Shown: positions 34,673 to 43,186, counted from the first letter of the stretch. The stretch: DNA of 44,319 nucleotides from Intrasporangium calvum (GCF_028446585.1 NZ_JAPFQL010000038.1:1-44319); one strand, 5' to 3'. Numbers and translations: made by a program. The notes: generated by a model from the letters alone, not told the origin.

Positions 34673-35826
34673 CACTTCGCCTCCTCGAAGCTCGCCTGGT
34701 AGGCCTGGAACGCCGCGCGCTCGGCCTCCATCACCGGGTGGTCCTCGGCGTAGATGTGGTCCCACATCGTCTCGCCGGCCATCGTCTCCATCGTGATGCA
34801 GCCGTGGCGCAGCTCGGCCGCGAACTGGTCGGCCTCCTCGTCGATCTGGCTGAAGAAGGACTCGTCGGCCCAACCCTCACGCGAGAGGTAGGTCTTGAGG
34901 CGCAGGATCGGGTCGCGGAACTTCCACTGCTCGACCTCGGCAGAGACGCGGTACTTCGTCGGGTCGTCGGCCGTGGTGTGGGCGCCCATCCGGTAGGTGA
35001 AGGCCTCGATGAGGAGCGGGCCGTTGCCGTTGCGCGCCTCCTCGAGGCAGTGCTGGGTCACGGCGTACGTCGCGAGGACGTCGTTGCCGTCGACCCGCAC
35101 GCCCGGGAACCCGAAGCCGTGGGCGCGCTGGAAGAGCGGGATGCGGGTCTGCTTGGAGACCGGCTCGGAGATCGCCCACTGGTTGTTCTGGCAGAAGAAG
35201 ACCACCGGGGCGTCGAAGGACGCGGCGTAGACGAACGCCTCGTTGACGTCGCCCTGCGAGGAGGCGCCGTCGCCGAAGTAGCAGATGACGGCGGTGTCGC
35301 GCTCGGGGTCTCCGGTGCCGACGTTGCCGTCCATCTTGACGCCCATGGCGTAGCCCGTGGCGTGCAGGGTCTGGGCGCCGATGACGATCGTGTAGAGGTG
35401 GAAGTTGTGCTCCTTCGGGTCCCAGCCGCCCTGGCTGACACCCCGGAAGAGCTGCAGCGAGCTCTGCGGGTCCATGCCGCGCACGAAGCCGACGCCGTGC
35501 TCGCGGTAGGTCGGGAAGCACATGTCGTGCGGCTTCAGCGCCCGGCCGGAGCCGACCTGCGCGGCCTCCTGGCCGAGCAGGCTGGGCCAGAGACCGAGCT
35601 CGCCCTGGCGCTGGAGCGCGTAGCCCTCGGCGTCGAGGCGCCGGATGAGCACCAGGTCGCGGTAGAAGGACCGGAGGTCCTCGGGCTTGAGGTCCGCGAC
35701 GTACTTGTCGTAGTCGGGGTGGGAGACACGCTCACCCTCTGGGGTCAGCAGCTGGATCATGTCCGGGCCACCATCGCCGACCGCTGGGGTCGGCTCGTGC
35801 AGCTCGGCGACTACTTTGTCGCTCAC
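34672..35826 (-). CDS. bkdA: branched-chain 2-oxo acid dehydrogenase E1 alpha
   Basis: The 384-residue subunit has the thiamine-diphosphate motif, GDGASSQGD (185-193) to QNNQW (Asn214-Asn215). It also has the phosphorylation-loop-like YRMGAHTTADDPTKYR segment and the substrate-loop region EHGVGFVRGMDPQSSLQLF. It performs the first, rate-limiting decarboxylation of branched-chain keto acids for energy or for branched-chain fatty-acid primers. I chose GTG at 35826 because AAGGAG lies about seven bases upstream; the longer in-frame start (35886) places the SD inside the gene. It is the first gene of the bkd operon; a promoter with an internal palindrome lies upstream. Confidence 0.93.
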   Translation of the reverse strand: MSDKVVAELHEPTPAVGDGGPDMIQLLTPEGERVSHPDYDKYVADLKPEDLRSFYRDLVLIRRLDAEGYALQRQGELGLWPSLLGQEAAQVGSGRALKPHDMCFPTYREHGVGFVRGMDPQSSLQLFRGVSQGGWDPKEHNFHLYTIVIGAQTLHATGYAMGVKMDGNVGTGDPERDTAVICYFGDGASSQGDVNEAFVYAASFDAPVVFFCQNNQWAISEPVSKQTRIPLFQRAHGFGFPGVRVDGNDVLATYAVTQHCLEEARNGNGPLLIEAFTYRMGAHTTADDPTKYRVSAEVEQWKFRDPILRLKTYLSREGWADESFFSQIDEEADQFAAELRHGCITMETMAGETMWDHIYAEDHPVMEAERAAFQAYQASFEEAK

Positions 35827-35952
35827 GGGGGCTCCTTCACCGGAGGGGACTCCGGCATTTCTGGTCGGGCCGCGCACGGGGTTCACCCGCCCGACGGCTG
35901 TGTCACAGGTCCGCCGAGGGTGCCGGTGGACGCAATGAGGCCTTCGGCACGG

Positions 35953-35971
35953 AACTTACCGGAGCCTCCGG
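35953..35971 (-). promoter_or_regulatory. bkd promoter -10 with an operator-like palindrome
   Basis: On the minus strand TAAGTT (35958-35953) is a good -10 box about 130 bases before bkdA. Immediately upstream, CCGGAG-C-CTCCGG (35959-35971) is a perfect palindrome in the spacer. A TTGTGA lies further up, at a 19-base spacing, which is long. The palindrome could bind an Lrp-type or other regulator; this is inference. Confidence 0.4.
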
Positions 35972-36013
35972 GAAATCTCACAATGCGGGACGGTACCCGT
36001 GGTAAGGACGCCT

Positions 36014-36499
36014 TCAGCCGCGGTGCGGGCGCCGGTTGACGAGGTATTCCGCGGGCATGCCGGGCCCCGGACGCACCCCGACCTCCGCGGGAGGTATTAC
36101 ACCGTGGGTCTCGCACACCGTCTCCACGTGAACCGTCCCCCCGCACCCTCGGTGGAGGTAGACGATCGGTGGCTCGTCAGGGGCGGCCCAGCGGTCGCCC
36201 CAGTGGGTGAGGGCGACCATCGCCGGCCCGAGGTCCCGACCCTTGTCGGTCAGGACGTAGTCCGCCTGTCTCGGCTGGCCGGCGACCTCGCGACGCTCCA
36301 TGATCCCCAAGGCCACGAAGGCATCCAGACGGGACGTGAGGACGTTCGTCGCGATGCCGAGGTTGTGCTGGAAGTCCCCGAAGCGGGTCACCCCCGCGAA
36401 CAAGGCATCTCGAACGATCAGCAGGCTCCAGCGTTCGCCGACGAGCTCGAGCGCTCGCGCCATGGAGCACACCTGGGAGTCGTAGGTCCTGCCGAGCAT
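36014..36499 (-). CDS. HxlR-family transcriptional repressor
   Basis: The 161-residue protein has an HxlR winged helix (about 10-100) with the hallmark CSMARALELVGERWSLLIVRDALFAGVTRFGDFQHNLGIATNVLTSRL. A C-terminal extension to 161 carries HRGCGGTVHVETVCETHG, whose cysteines and histidines might bind metal or sense redox state. ATG at 36499 lies six bases after TAGACT (36511-36506, minus), so it is probably leaderless. It diverges from an SRPBCC-domain gene, and two 15-bp palindromic sites between them are likely its operators. Confidence 0.9.
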   Translation of the reverse strand: MLGRTYDSQVCSMARALELVGERWSLLIVRDALFAGVTRFGDFQHNLGIATNVLTSRLDAFVALGIMERREVAGQPRQADYVLTDKGRDLGPAMVALTHWGDRWAAPDEPPIVYLHRGCGGTVHVETVCETHGVIPPAEVGVRPGPGMPAEYLVNRRPHRG

Positions 36500-36522
36500 G
36501 TCGGCAGTCTACGAGAATTTCA

Positions 36523-36571
36523 CTTGCATCACGAAAGTTGGGCGGAGTAGCGTCTACTTGCATCACGCAAG
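36523..36571. promoter_or_regulatory. HxlR operators flanking the SRPBCC gene promoter
   Basis: Site 1, CTTGC-ATCAC-GAAAG (36523-36537), and site 2, CTTGC-ATCAC-GCAAG (36557-36571), are 34 bp apart, about three helical turns. The SRPBCC promoter has TTGCAT (36524-36529), 18 bp and TAGCGT (36548-36553), so site 1 covers its -35 and site 2 its start point. Confidence 0.7.
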
Positions 36572-36593
36572 CACCCATTCAGAGAGGCGAGTC

Positions 36594-37103
36594 ATGAGCA
36601 GGGACCTCACGCATTCCTTCACCGTCGACCAGTCACCGGAGCAGGTCTACGAGTCGATCAACGACGTCCGGCACTGGTGGTCGGACAACGTCGTCGGAGA
36701 CCCGGCGACCCTCAACGCCGAGTGGGTGTACCTGGCCCCCGACATCCACTTCTCGAAGCAGCGGACCACGGTGCTCAAGCCCGGAGAGCGGGTGGAGTGG
36801 CTCGTCGTGGACAGTCACCTCGACTTCCTCGCTGACCAGCACGAGTGGACGGGCACGACGATCCGCTTCGACATCACCCGCGCCGAGGGCCCCCGGGGCC
36901 GGACCCGCCTGACGCTCACTCACCTCGGCCTCACGAGCGACATGGAGTGCTTCGACGTGTGCGAGACCGCTTGGGGCCAGTACGTGCTCGGCAGCCTGCG
37001 CGACCTGATCCAGTCGGGCTCCGGGCAGCCCGGGGATTTCAGCAACCAGGAGTCGCTCGACGCAGCCCTCGCGGGGACCGTCCGGGTCCCCGACGTCTCC
37101 TGA
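36594..37103 (+). CDS. SRPBCC / AHSA1-like domain protein
   Basis: The 169-residue protein has the START/SRPBCC outline: HSFTVDQSPEQVYESINDVRHWWS near the start, a run of antiparallel strands (VEWLVVDSHL, TGTTIRFDITR, TRLTLTHLGL) and a long C-terminal helix (WGQYVLGSLRDLIQSG). Members bind hydrophobic ligands or act in stress and polyketide pathways; AHSA1 members with an ArsR or HxlR partner are common but poorly understood. The ATG at 36594 has GAGAGG about six bases upstream; an in-frame ATG at 36498 lies inside the regulatory region. Control by the divergent HxlR is likely. Confidence 0.85.
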   Translation: MSRDLTHSFTVDQSPEQVYESINDVRHWWSDNVVGDPATLNAEWVYLAPDIHFSKQRTTVLKPGERVEWLVVDSHLDFLADQHEWTGTTIRFDITRAEGPRGRTRLTLTHLGLTSDMECFDVCETAWGQYVLGSLRDLIQSGSGQPGDFSNQESLDAALAGTVRVPDVS

Positions 37104-37140
37104 GCATGGGGCCGGGCCGCGGGTCAGCTGCCACGCGCCG

Positions 37141-37188
37141 TTGACGCGCGGCTCCGACGGGCGGACGCTTGAGAGCGGAGGTGTCGCC
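37141..37188 (+). promoter_or_regulatory. possible promoter and SD of the Ddn-family gene
   Basis: TTGACG (37141-37146), 17 bp and GACGCT (37164-37169) are a possible promoter. GGAGG (37177-37181) lies seven bases before the ATG at 37189. Confidence 0.4.
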
Positions 37189-37632
37189 ATGTCGTCCAGA
37201 CGACGGATGATGCATCTGGGAAACGCCATCGGGGTGTGGAGCCACCGCGCCTTCAAGGGCAGGTTCGACGCCGTCGGCGACCAGACCGTGCTCATGCTGA
37301 CCGTCCCGGGGCGCCGGACCGGTCGCCCCCGGTCGACGATGGTGCGCTACCTCGACCATGACGGGGGCTACCTCGTCTGGGGCACGGGCAGTGGCTCGCC
37401 GACGGACCCCGACTGGTTCCGCAACCTGCGCCGCGCCGGCAGTGCCGCGGTCGAGATCGGGACCCGTGGCCAGACCGTGGTGCCGCAGGAACTGCGCGGG
37501 CAGGAGCGGGACGCCGTGTGGCGCGAAGTCATCCTCGCGCAGGCGCCGACGGTCGCCAAGTACGCGGCGAAGGCGGGCAGGACCATCCCGGTCGCGCACC
37601 TGCACCCCACGTCCTCCCCACTCACCCACTGA
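37189..37632 (+). CDS. deazaflavin (F420)-dependent nitroreductase-family protein (Ddn-like)
   Basis: The 147-residue protein has the split-barrel Ddn/DUF385 fold, with the hallmark LMLTVPGRRTGRPRSTMVRYL near residues 35-55, GTGSGSPTDPDWFRNLRRAGSAAVEIG and a C-terminal helix (WREVILAQAPTVAKYAAKAG). Family members bind F420H2 and reduce quinones, nitroaromatics or other acceptors. With the F420-reductase-like gene at 632 this suggests the organism makes F420, although no biosynthesis gene is in view. GGAGG precedes the ATG by seven bases. A hairpin overlaps the end of the gene. Confidence 0.87.
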   Translation: MSSRRRMMHLGNAIGVWSHRAFKGRFDAVGDQTVLMLTVPGRRTGRPRSTMVRYLDHDGGYLVWGTGSGSPTDPDWFRNLRRAGSAAVEIGTRGQTVVPQELRGQERDAVWREVILAQAPTVAKYAAKAGRTIPVAHLHPTSSPLTH

Positions 37633-37657
37633 CTCTCCCGACGGGTCAGCGGGTGAG
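37621..37657 (+). terminator. hairpin over the Ddn-like gene stop
   Basis: CTCACCCACTGAC (37621-37633) pairs with GTCAGCGGGTGAG (37645-37657) over 13 positions with one A-C mismatch and an 11-base loop. The TGA stop is in the left arm. Confidence 0.6.
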
Positions 37658-37671
37658 AGTCGCTGCCCGCC

Positions 37672-38433
37672 TCAGTCCGACGAGGAGCCGCCAGGACGGG
37701 TGGGCGCGTCCCGTTCGTCCGGCCCGGGATCGGTGAAACCGACTGACTCGGGCGGCGTCCGGTCCCCAGGGCGGCGACTGAAGGGGCTGTCACCTCGCCG
37801 CTCGCCGTGCAGGATGACACCGCCCCGGCCCTCGCCATCGGTGGGCTGCAGGACGGCCGCCTCGGCGAGCCGGGCCGCGGCGGCCCGCCTGGAGGCCACG
37901 GCCCACGCCGACCCAGCCAGGCTCGACAGCGGGTGCCAGAGCATCGCGACCACGGCGAGGATCAGCAGGACGAGCGCGGCCTGCTCGAACCGCCCAGCGA
38001 CCGGGGTCCCGCGGATCACCACATCATCGGGCCGGTAGAACATCGCCTGCTCGATCGCTCGGTCGGCGAGGACATGAGCCGCGTATGACGCGACCACGGC
38101 GGTCCCGGCCACGCCGATGAGGCGGCCGGCGCCGCCATGCAGGACGAGCCACCCCACGGCACCGCTCAGTCCGATCAGGAGCATGAGCACGAGGTAGGCG
38201 AGGCCCCACGGACTGCTCATCTCGGACGACAGCATCTCCTCTGGGGCGCCGAGGAACGCGTACTTGCCCCAGCTCCACTCCAGGTTGACCAGATCCCGGG
38301 TCACCCCGTCGCCGAGTGTGATTCCCGGCTGGGTGTAGCTGGAGGTGGGCCAGAACACCGACGGGACGAGCGCGAGGACCCCTGCCAGCGCCAGGGTGCC
38401 GCCCAGGACCCTGCCTCGGACCAGCCCGGCCAT
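37672..38433 (-). CDS. four-helix membrane protein of unknown function
   Basis: The 253-residue protein has hydrophobic segments at about 8-28, 75-98, 105-125 and 150-168. An outer loop after helix 1 contains WPTSSYTQPGITLGDG. The C-terminal tail of about 75 residues is charged and Pro/Gly-rich (RRGDSPFSRRPGDRTPPESVGF), so probably disordered and cytoplasmic. No family is recognised. GAGGAGG lies five bases before the ATG. It lies 26 bases after the aminotransferase gene on the same strand, so co-transcription is likely, but a shared role is not evident. Confidence 0.72.
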   Translation of the reverse strand: MAGLVRGRVLGGTLALAGVLALVPSVFWPTSSYTQPGITLGDGVTRDLVNLEWSWGKYAFLGAPEEMLSSEMSSPWGLAYLVLMLLIGLSGAVGWLVLHGGAGRLIGVAGTAVVASYAAHVLADRAIEQAMFYRPDDVVIRGTPVAGRFEQAALVLLILAVVAMLWHPLSSLAGSAWAVASRRAAAARLAEAAVLQPTDGEGRGGVILHGERRGDSPFSRRPGDRTPPESVGFTDPGPDERDAPTRPGGSSSD

Positions 38434-38459
38434 GACACCCTCCTCGTCGGGTCTCCGGT

Positions 38460-39566
38460 CTAGCGCGCCCCGAACTGCTCGGCCACCTCGAGGAGGCGCG
38501 TGTTGGCCTCCGCCTCACCGATGGTGACGCGCACCCCGTCGTCGCCGTACTGGCGCACCATCAGGCCGGCGGCCTCGCACGCCTCGGAGAAGGCCGTCGA
38601 GTCGGCCCCCAGCGGGAACCACACGAAGTTCGCGTCCGACTCGGGCAGCTTCCAGCCCTGGTCCTGCAGGGCCCGGATGACGCGCTCCCGCTCGGCGACG
38701 ATCGACTCGACCCGCTCGTTGAGCTCGTCGAAGGCGTCGAGCGAGGCGACCGCGGCGACCTGGGCCAGCGAGTTGACCCCGAACGGCGTCGCCGTCTTGC
38801 GGATCGCCGCCGCGACCTCGGGGTGCGCCACCGCGAAGCCGACCCGCAGCCCGGCGAGGCCGTACGCCTTGGAGAAGGTGCGCAGGACGACGACGTTGGG
38901 CCGCTCGCGCCACACCTCGAGCCCCCGCACCGCCTCCGGGTCACGGACGAACTCCACATAGGCCTCGTCGATGACGACGATGACGTCGCTCGGCACCCGG
39001 TCGAGGAAGGCGTCGAGCTCGGCGCGATGCACCGTCGGACCCGTCGGGTTGTTCGGCGTGCACACGAGCACGACTCGGGTCCGCTCGGTGATGGCGTCGG
39101 CCATGGCGTCGAGGCGGTGGCGGGCCTGGTCGTCGAGCGGCACCATCACCGGCGTCGCACCGGCGAGCTGGGTCACGATCGGGTAGGCCTCGAAGGACCG
39201 CCACGCGAAGATGACCTCGTCCCCGGCGTCACACGCGGCCTGGACGATCTGAGCGAGCACGGCCACCGAGCCGGTGCCCGTGGCGATGCAGTCCGAGGAG
39301 ACGCTGAGCGCCCGGCCCAGGCGCTCGCGCAGACCGACCACGGCCATGTCCGGGTAGCGGTTCACCGACATGGCGGCCTCGGTGATCGCGGTGAGCACGG
39401 ACGGCAGGGGGCCGTAGGGGTTCTCGTTGGACGACAGCTTGTACGGCGTCACCCCGGCGGCCGCCGCGGCCGGCTTGCCCGGCTTGTAGTCGGGCATCTG
39501 CCCGAGGACCTGGCGCAGCCGCACGGTCGGGGAGGCAGCAGCGGGCAGCACAGCGTCGTCGCTCAT
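38460..39566 (-). CDS. pat: HisC2/Pat-type PLP aminotransferase
   Basis: The 368-residue fold-type I aminotransferase has the [13 protein letters not shown] substrate segment, TPNNPTGP, the VIDEAYVEF segment and the PLP-binding lysine (Lys233) in [16 protein letters not shown]. Its AWRSFEAYP and VNRYPD segments resemble actinobacterial Pat/HisC2 enzymes (aromatic or histidinol-phosphate aminotransferases) more than operon HisC, and no histidine genes are nearby. I chose ATG at 39566, seven bases after a TAGAGT box (39579-39574, minus); the in-frame GTG at 39575 overlaps that box. The assignment between aromatic and histidinol-phosphate substrates stays open. Confidence 0.87.
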   Translation of the reverse strand: MSDDAVLPAAASPTVRLRQVLGQMPDYKPGKPAAAAAGVTPYKLSSNENPYGPLPSVLTAITEAAMSVNRYPDMAVVGLRERLGRALSVSSDCIATGTGSVAVLAQIVQAACDAGDEVIFAWRSFEAYPIVTQLAGATPVMVPLDDQARHRLDAMADAITERTRVVLVCTPNNPTGPTVHRAELDAFLDRVPSDVIVVIDEAYVEFVRDPEAVRGLEVWRERPNVVVLRTFSKAYGLAGLRVGFAVAHPEVAAAIRKTATPFGVNSLAQVAAVASLDAFDELNERVESIVAERERVIRALQDQGWKLPESDANFVWFPLGADSTAFSEACEAAGLMVRQYGDDGVRVTIGEAEANTRLLEVAEQFGAR

Positions 39567-39633
39567 GCGGCCCACTCTAGAGAACGGCCGAGAGAGGGTG
39601 GGAGGAGCGGCGGGGTCCCGACCCGTGGACCCA

Positions 39634-39649
39634 GCGCAGCGGCATACGG
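39634..39649 (-). repeat. interspersed repeat copy between pat and pfkA
   Basis: GCGCAGCGGCATACGG has the exact core, with C in place of the variable R on the sense strand. It lies just upstream of a TAGGCT box (39661-39666) that may be the pfkA -10, so it overlaps the -35 region. Confidence 0.75.
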
Positions 39650-39728
39650 CTTGGTGTGGCTAGGCTCACACTGTCGCGCCAACGCCGCCTCGACTCATTT
39701 GCATGCCCACACACGAAGGACGCTGCAC

Positions 39729-40817
39729 ATGCGCATCGGCATCTTCACGGGGGGCGGGGACTGTCCCGGCCTCAATGCCGTCATCCGGGGCGCGGTCCGC
39801 GCCGCCGAGGTGACCTACGACAGCACGGTCGTCGGCTTCCGCAACGCCTGGCGCGGCGTGATGGACAACGACTTCGAGCTCCTCGACGTCGACCGCTGCC
39901 GCGGCATCCTCCCCCTCGGCGGCACCATCCTCGGGACGAGCCGCGACCAGCCGTTCGCGTTCGAGGACGGCCTGAAGAAGGTCCGCAAGGCCTACGACCG
40001 GCACGGCCTCGACGCGATCATCGGCATCGGCGGCGAGGGCTCGATGAGCGTGCTCGCCCGGCTCCACGAGAACGGCTTCCCCGTCGTCGGCGTGCCCAAG
40101 ACCATCGACAACGACATCTCCCTGACCGAGATGACGTTCGGCTTCCAGACCGCCGTGCAGATCTGCACCGACGCGATCGACCGGCTCCACACCACGGCCG
40201 AGTCGCACCACCGCGTCCTCGTCGTCGAGGTGATGGGCCGCCACGTCGGGCACATCGCCATCTGGTCCGGCCTCGCCGGCGGCGCCGCGATCACGCTGGT
40301 GCCCGAGGAGCCGTTCGACATCGGCGAGGTCTGCGAGCGCATCGTCCACCGGCACCGCAAGGGCCGCTTCGCGACGATCATCGTCGTCGCCGAGGGTGCC
40401 CTGCCCAAGCCCGGCACGATGGAGCTGCCCGAGCCGGAGATGGACAAGTACGGCCACCAGATCCTCGGTGGCATCGGCTCGATCCTCGCCCGCGAGATCC
40501 AGGGCCGGACCGGCATCGAGAGCCGGATGACCGCGCTCGGGCACATCCAGCGCGGCGGCTCGCCGGTGGCCTTCGACCGGGTCCTCGGGACGCGGTTCGG
40601 CGTGGCCGCGGTCGAGGCGGCCCTCGACAGCGCATGGGGCGAGATGGTCGCCCTGCAGCAGGGACACATCGTGCGGGTGCCGATCAAGGAGGCCGTCGGG
40701 CAGCTCAAGATGGTCGACAGCGACATGCTGCGCCTCAACACGATGTTCCAGCCGAGGATCCCCGGCGACGAGTACCCCGGCATCACCGCCGATCGGCTTG
40801 AGCGCGTGGAAGACTGA
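39729..40817 (+). CDS. pfkA: ATP-dependent 6-phosphofructokinase
   Basis: The 362-residue enzyme phosphorylates fructose 6-phosphate in glycolysis. GGGDCPGLNAVIRG is at 8-21, GIGGEGSMSVL carries Gly104 and VPKTIDNDI carries Lys124. Gly104 indicates ATP rather than pyrophosphate as phosphoryl donor, while Lys124 is shared with the PPi enzymes. This G104/K124 combination is typical of the actinobacterial mixed clade. MGRHVGHIA and HIQRGGSPVAFDR complete the active site. GAAGGA lies seven bases before the ATG. The membrane-protein gene starts five bases after its stop, so they form an operon. Confidence 0.95.
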   Translation: MRIGIFTGGGDCPGLNAVIRGAVRAAEVTYDSTVVGFRNAWRGVMDNDFELLDVDRCRGILPLGGTILGTSRDQPFAFEDGLKKVRKAYDRHGLDAIIGIGGEGSMSVLARLHENGFPVVGVPKTIDNDISLTEMTFGFQTAVQICTDAIDRLHTTAESHHRVLVVEVMGRHVGHIAIWSGLAGGAAITLVPEEPFDIGEVCERIVHRHRKGRFATIIVVAEGALPKPGTMELPEPEMDKYGHQILGGIGSILAREIQGRTGIESRMTALGHIQRGGSPVAFDRVLGTRFGVAAVEAALDSAWGEMVALQQGHIVRVPIKEAVGQLKMVDSDMLRLNTMFQPRIPGDEYPGITADRLERVED

Positions 40818-40822
40818 CCGCC

Positions 40823-41206
40823 ATGCTGCTGAACTTCGTGATCAAGACCGTCATCAACGGCGTCGCGCTGTGGATCGCCGCCCTCCTCGTGGACGGGATC
40901 ACCTTCGGGGACTCGGCCGACACCGCGTCGATCGTGCGCACGGTCCTGCTCGTGGCGCTGATCTTCGGGGTGCTCAACACGTTCGTCCGGCCGATCGCGA
41001 AGCTCGTCTCGATGCCCTTCATCATCCTGACGCTCGGACTGTTCGTCTTCATCATCAACGCCCTGATGCTGCAGCTCACCTCGTGGCTGGCCGACAAGTT
41101 CGACCTCGCCTTCCACGTGGAGAGCTTCTTCTGGGACGCGATCCTCGGCTCGCTCATCATCACCTTCGTGTCGATGATCCTGGGCTTCTTCAACCCCAAG
41201 GACTGA
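40823..41206 (+). CDS. phage-holin-family (YvlD-like) membrane protein
   Basis: The 127-residue protein has four hydrophobic helices (about 5-24, 40-58, 65-88 and 103-124), with the conserved FGVLNTFVRPIAKLVSMPFIILTLGLF. This is the Phage_holin_4_2/YvlD group; most members are chromosomal proteins of unknown role, and no phage genes are nearby. It is five bases downstream of pfkA. A strong terminator follows 26 bases after its stop. Confidence 0.85.
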   Translation: MLLNFVIKTVINGVALWIAALLVDGITFGDSADTASIVRTVLLVALIFGVLNTFVRPIAKLVSMPFIILTLGLFVFIINALMLQLTSWLADKFDLAFHVESFFWDAILGSLIITFVSMILGFFNPKD

Positions 41207-41220
41207 GCAAGCCCCTTCCG

Positions 41221-41236
41221 CCGTATGCCGCTGAGC
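41221..41236 (+). repeat. interspersed repeat copy joined to a terminator
   Basis: CCGTATGCCGCTGAGC is an exact consensus copy. Its last five bases are the start of the left arm of the hairpin at 41232-41263. Confidence 0.8.
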
Positions 41237-41263
41237 CCGCCTCCGCACGAGGAGGCGGGCTCA
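41232..41263 (+). terminator. terminator of the pfkA operon
   Basis: TGAGCCCGCCTCC (41232-41244) pairs perfectly with GGAGGCGGGCTCA (41251-41263) around a six-base loop. The 13-bp GC-rich stem lacks a U-run. Nothing else was recognised in 41264-41417. Confidence 0.7.
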
Positions 41264-41417
41264 CGCACGTGGCGGGCTGGGCGGCCGGGCTCCGAACGAC
41301 CGTTTCTCGCCCTGATGCGGAGCACCCGGCAACCGCTCGCACGGCATGGCGCTTGGACGCGGCCAACCACGAGCAACGGTCGTCCCGCGCCGGGCGCTCG
41401 CGGTCCGTCAGTTTCCA

Positions 41418-41888
41418 TCAGTCGAGGCAGAACTCGTTGCCCTCGGGGTCGGCCATGACGATGAACCCGGCCGACATCGGCGGCGCCGGCTCGAAGCGAC
41501 GGGTCCGACTGGCGCCCAGGGCAACCAGCCGCTCGCACTCGGCCTCGAGGGCGGCCATTCGCGCGTCTCCCTCCAGGCCGGGCGCCACCCGCACGTCCAG
41601 GTGCACCCGGTTCTTGGCGGTCTTGGGCTCGGGGACCTGCTGGAAGAAGACCCGGGGTCGCTCGCCCGTCGGGTCGACGATCGCCGAGGCCGAGCGGTGC
41701 CGCTCGGGTGGCACGCCGGTCGCGGTGAGGAAGGCGGTCCACGCGTCCAGCACGTCGGGGGCCGGCGTCTCCGGCGGCAGGTCGCTGCCGGGCGGCGGCT
41801 GCACGACGTAGTCGAGGGCCTGCGCCCAGAAGAGGCTCAGGCTGATCGGGTCAGCCGCGTCGAAGGTCACCTGGAACTCTCGGCTCAT
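41418..41888 (-). CDS. VOC-superfamily (glyoxalase-like) protein
   Basis: The 156-residue protein has two beta-alpha-beta-beta-beta units. These are FQVTFDAADPISLSLFWAQALDYVVQP at the start, and KNRVHLDVRVAPG with MSAGFIVMADPEGNEFCLD at the end. His and Glu at the family metal positions (HLDV and NEFC) are present. Members act as dioxygenases, isomerases or resistance proteins, and the reaction cannot be named. The ATG at 41888 was taken; a GTG two codons upstream is equally possible and neither has a clear SD. Confidence 0.83.
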   Translation of the reverse strand: MSREFQVTFDAADPISLSLFWAQALDYVVQPPPGSDLPPETPAPDVLDAWTAFLTATGVPPERHRSASAIVDPTGERPRVFFQQVPEPKTAKNRVHLDVRVAPGLEGDARMAALEAECERLVALGASRTRRFEPAPPMSAGFIVMADPEGNEFCLD

Positions 41889-41976
41889 GCTCACCCATGC
41901 TGCCCCCGACCACCGACAACGCGGGTCCGTGGCGTGTCCATGGCGTGTCCGGGAGGAGGCTGTCGGCGCTGCGTCC

Positions 41977-41982
41977 TACCTT
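41977..41982 (+). promoter_or_regulatory. leaderless -10 box of sbcD
   Basis: TACCTT is followed by six bases and the ATG at 41989. No SD is present between them. Confidence 0.5.
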
Positions 41983-41988
41983 CGTGGC

Positions 41989-43185
41989 ATGCGGTTGCTG
42001 CACACGTCGGACTGGCACCTCGGGCGCACCCTTCACGGCGTGAACCTCCACGAGGCGCAGTCCGCCGTGCTCGAGCGGATCTGCGAGCTCGTCGAGGACC
42101 CGCCGGACGGGGTGCCGGTCGACGCGGTGGTCGTCGCCGGCGACGTCTACGACCGCGGCGTGCCGCCCGTCGAGTCGGTCCAGCTCTTCGAGTGGACGCT
42201 GTCACGGCTGTCCCAGGTCACCACCGTCGTCGTCACGTCCGGCAACCACGACTCGGCGATCCGGCTCGGCTACGGCGCGGGCCTGTTCCGCGACACCATC
42301 CGGATGATCACCGACATCTCGATGATCGACCTGCCCGTCCTCCTCGACGGCTCGGACGGTGTCCGGGCCGCGATCTACGGGATCCCCTACCTCGACGTCG
42401 ACCACGCCCGGTCCGCCCTGGCCCGGGGCGGCGACCTCCTCCCCCGGTCGCACCAGGCCGTCGTCGGGGCGGCGTGCGAGCGGATCCGCGAGGACCTCGC
42501 CGCGCGTCCGGGAGTCCGGTCCCTCGTCGTCGCCCACGCCTTCGTCGCCGGCGCCGAGCCGAGCGACTCCGAGCGATCGATCGCGGTCGGCGGGGTCGAC
42601 CGCGTGGCGGGCACCGTCTTCGAAGGCATCGACTACGCCGCGCTCGGCCACCTGCACGGGCCCCAGGCTCCGGAGTGCGCCGAGGGGTCGGTCGTGCGCT
42701 ACTCCGGTTCCCCGCTGCGCTACTCGTTCTCCGAGCAGGACCACACCAAGTGCGTGCTCCTCGTCGACCTCCCTGCGACGGGTCCAGCCGTCGTCACACC
42801 GATCGAGATCCAGCAGCCGCGGGCGATGGCGACCCTGCGCGGCACCCTCGACGACCTGCTCGCCGACCCGGCCCACGCTCCGCACGAGGATGCCTGGGTC
42901 CGTGCGACCCTCACCGACCGCGTCCGGCCCGACTCCCTGATGGACCGGCTCAAGTCCCGCTTCCCGCACGTCCTGCAGGTGTTCCACGAGCCCGACGCCA
43001 AGGTCGAGCGCGGCGTCCGCGGCACCACCGCCGTCAGCGAGCGCGACCCGCGGGAGCTCGGCTCCGACTTCATCGCCTACGTCACCAAGGCCGAGGCCAG
43101 CGAGGGCGAGATCACGCGCTTCGTCGAGGGTTACGAGGCGGCCGTCAAGGCCCAGGCGCTGGCCGAGGCGCAGGAGGTGGCCTGA
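41989..43185 (+). CDS. sbcD: SbcD-type exonuclease subunit
   Basis: The 398-residue metallophosphoesterase has the Mre11/SbcD motifs: SDWHLGR (Asp8, His10), VAGDVYDRG (Asp52), TSGNHDS (Asn86-His87) and GHLHGPQ near residue 225. It is the nuclease of the SbcCD complex, which cleaves hairpins and protein-blocked DNA ends. The C-terminal domain (EIQQPRAMATLRGTLDDLL onwards) is the capping/SbcC-binding part. It is probably leaderless. sbcC starts one base after its stop. It is a fitting neighbour in a region rich in palindromes, but that link is only inference. Confidence 0.94.
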   Translation: MRLLHTSDWHLGRTLHGVNLHEAQSAVLERICELVEDPPDGVPVDAVVVAGDVYDRGVPPVESVQLFEWTLSRLSQVTTVVVTSGNHDSAIRLGYGAGLFRDTIRMITDISMIDLPVLLDGSDGVRAAIYGIPYLDVDHARSALARGGDLLPRSHQAVVGAACERIREDLAARPGVRSLVVAHAFVAGAEPSDSERSIAVGGVDRVAGTVFEGIDYAALGHLHGPQAPECAEGSVVRYSGSPLRYSFSEQDHTKCVLLVDLPATGPAVVTPIEIQQPRAMATLRGTLDDLLADPAHAPHEDAWVRATLTDRVRPDSLMDRLKSRFPHVLQVFHEPDAKVERGVRGTTAVSERDPRELGSDFIAYVTKAEASEGEITRFVEGYEAAVKAQALAEAQEVA

Positions 43186-43186
43186 G

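Noticed and set aside
40823-41206. Holin-like gene as evidence of a prophage
   Set aside because: The YvlD/holin_4_2 group is mostly chromosomal; it is in an operon with pfkA and no phage genes are near.
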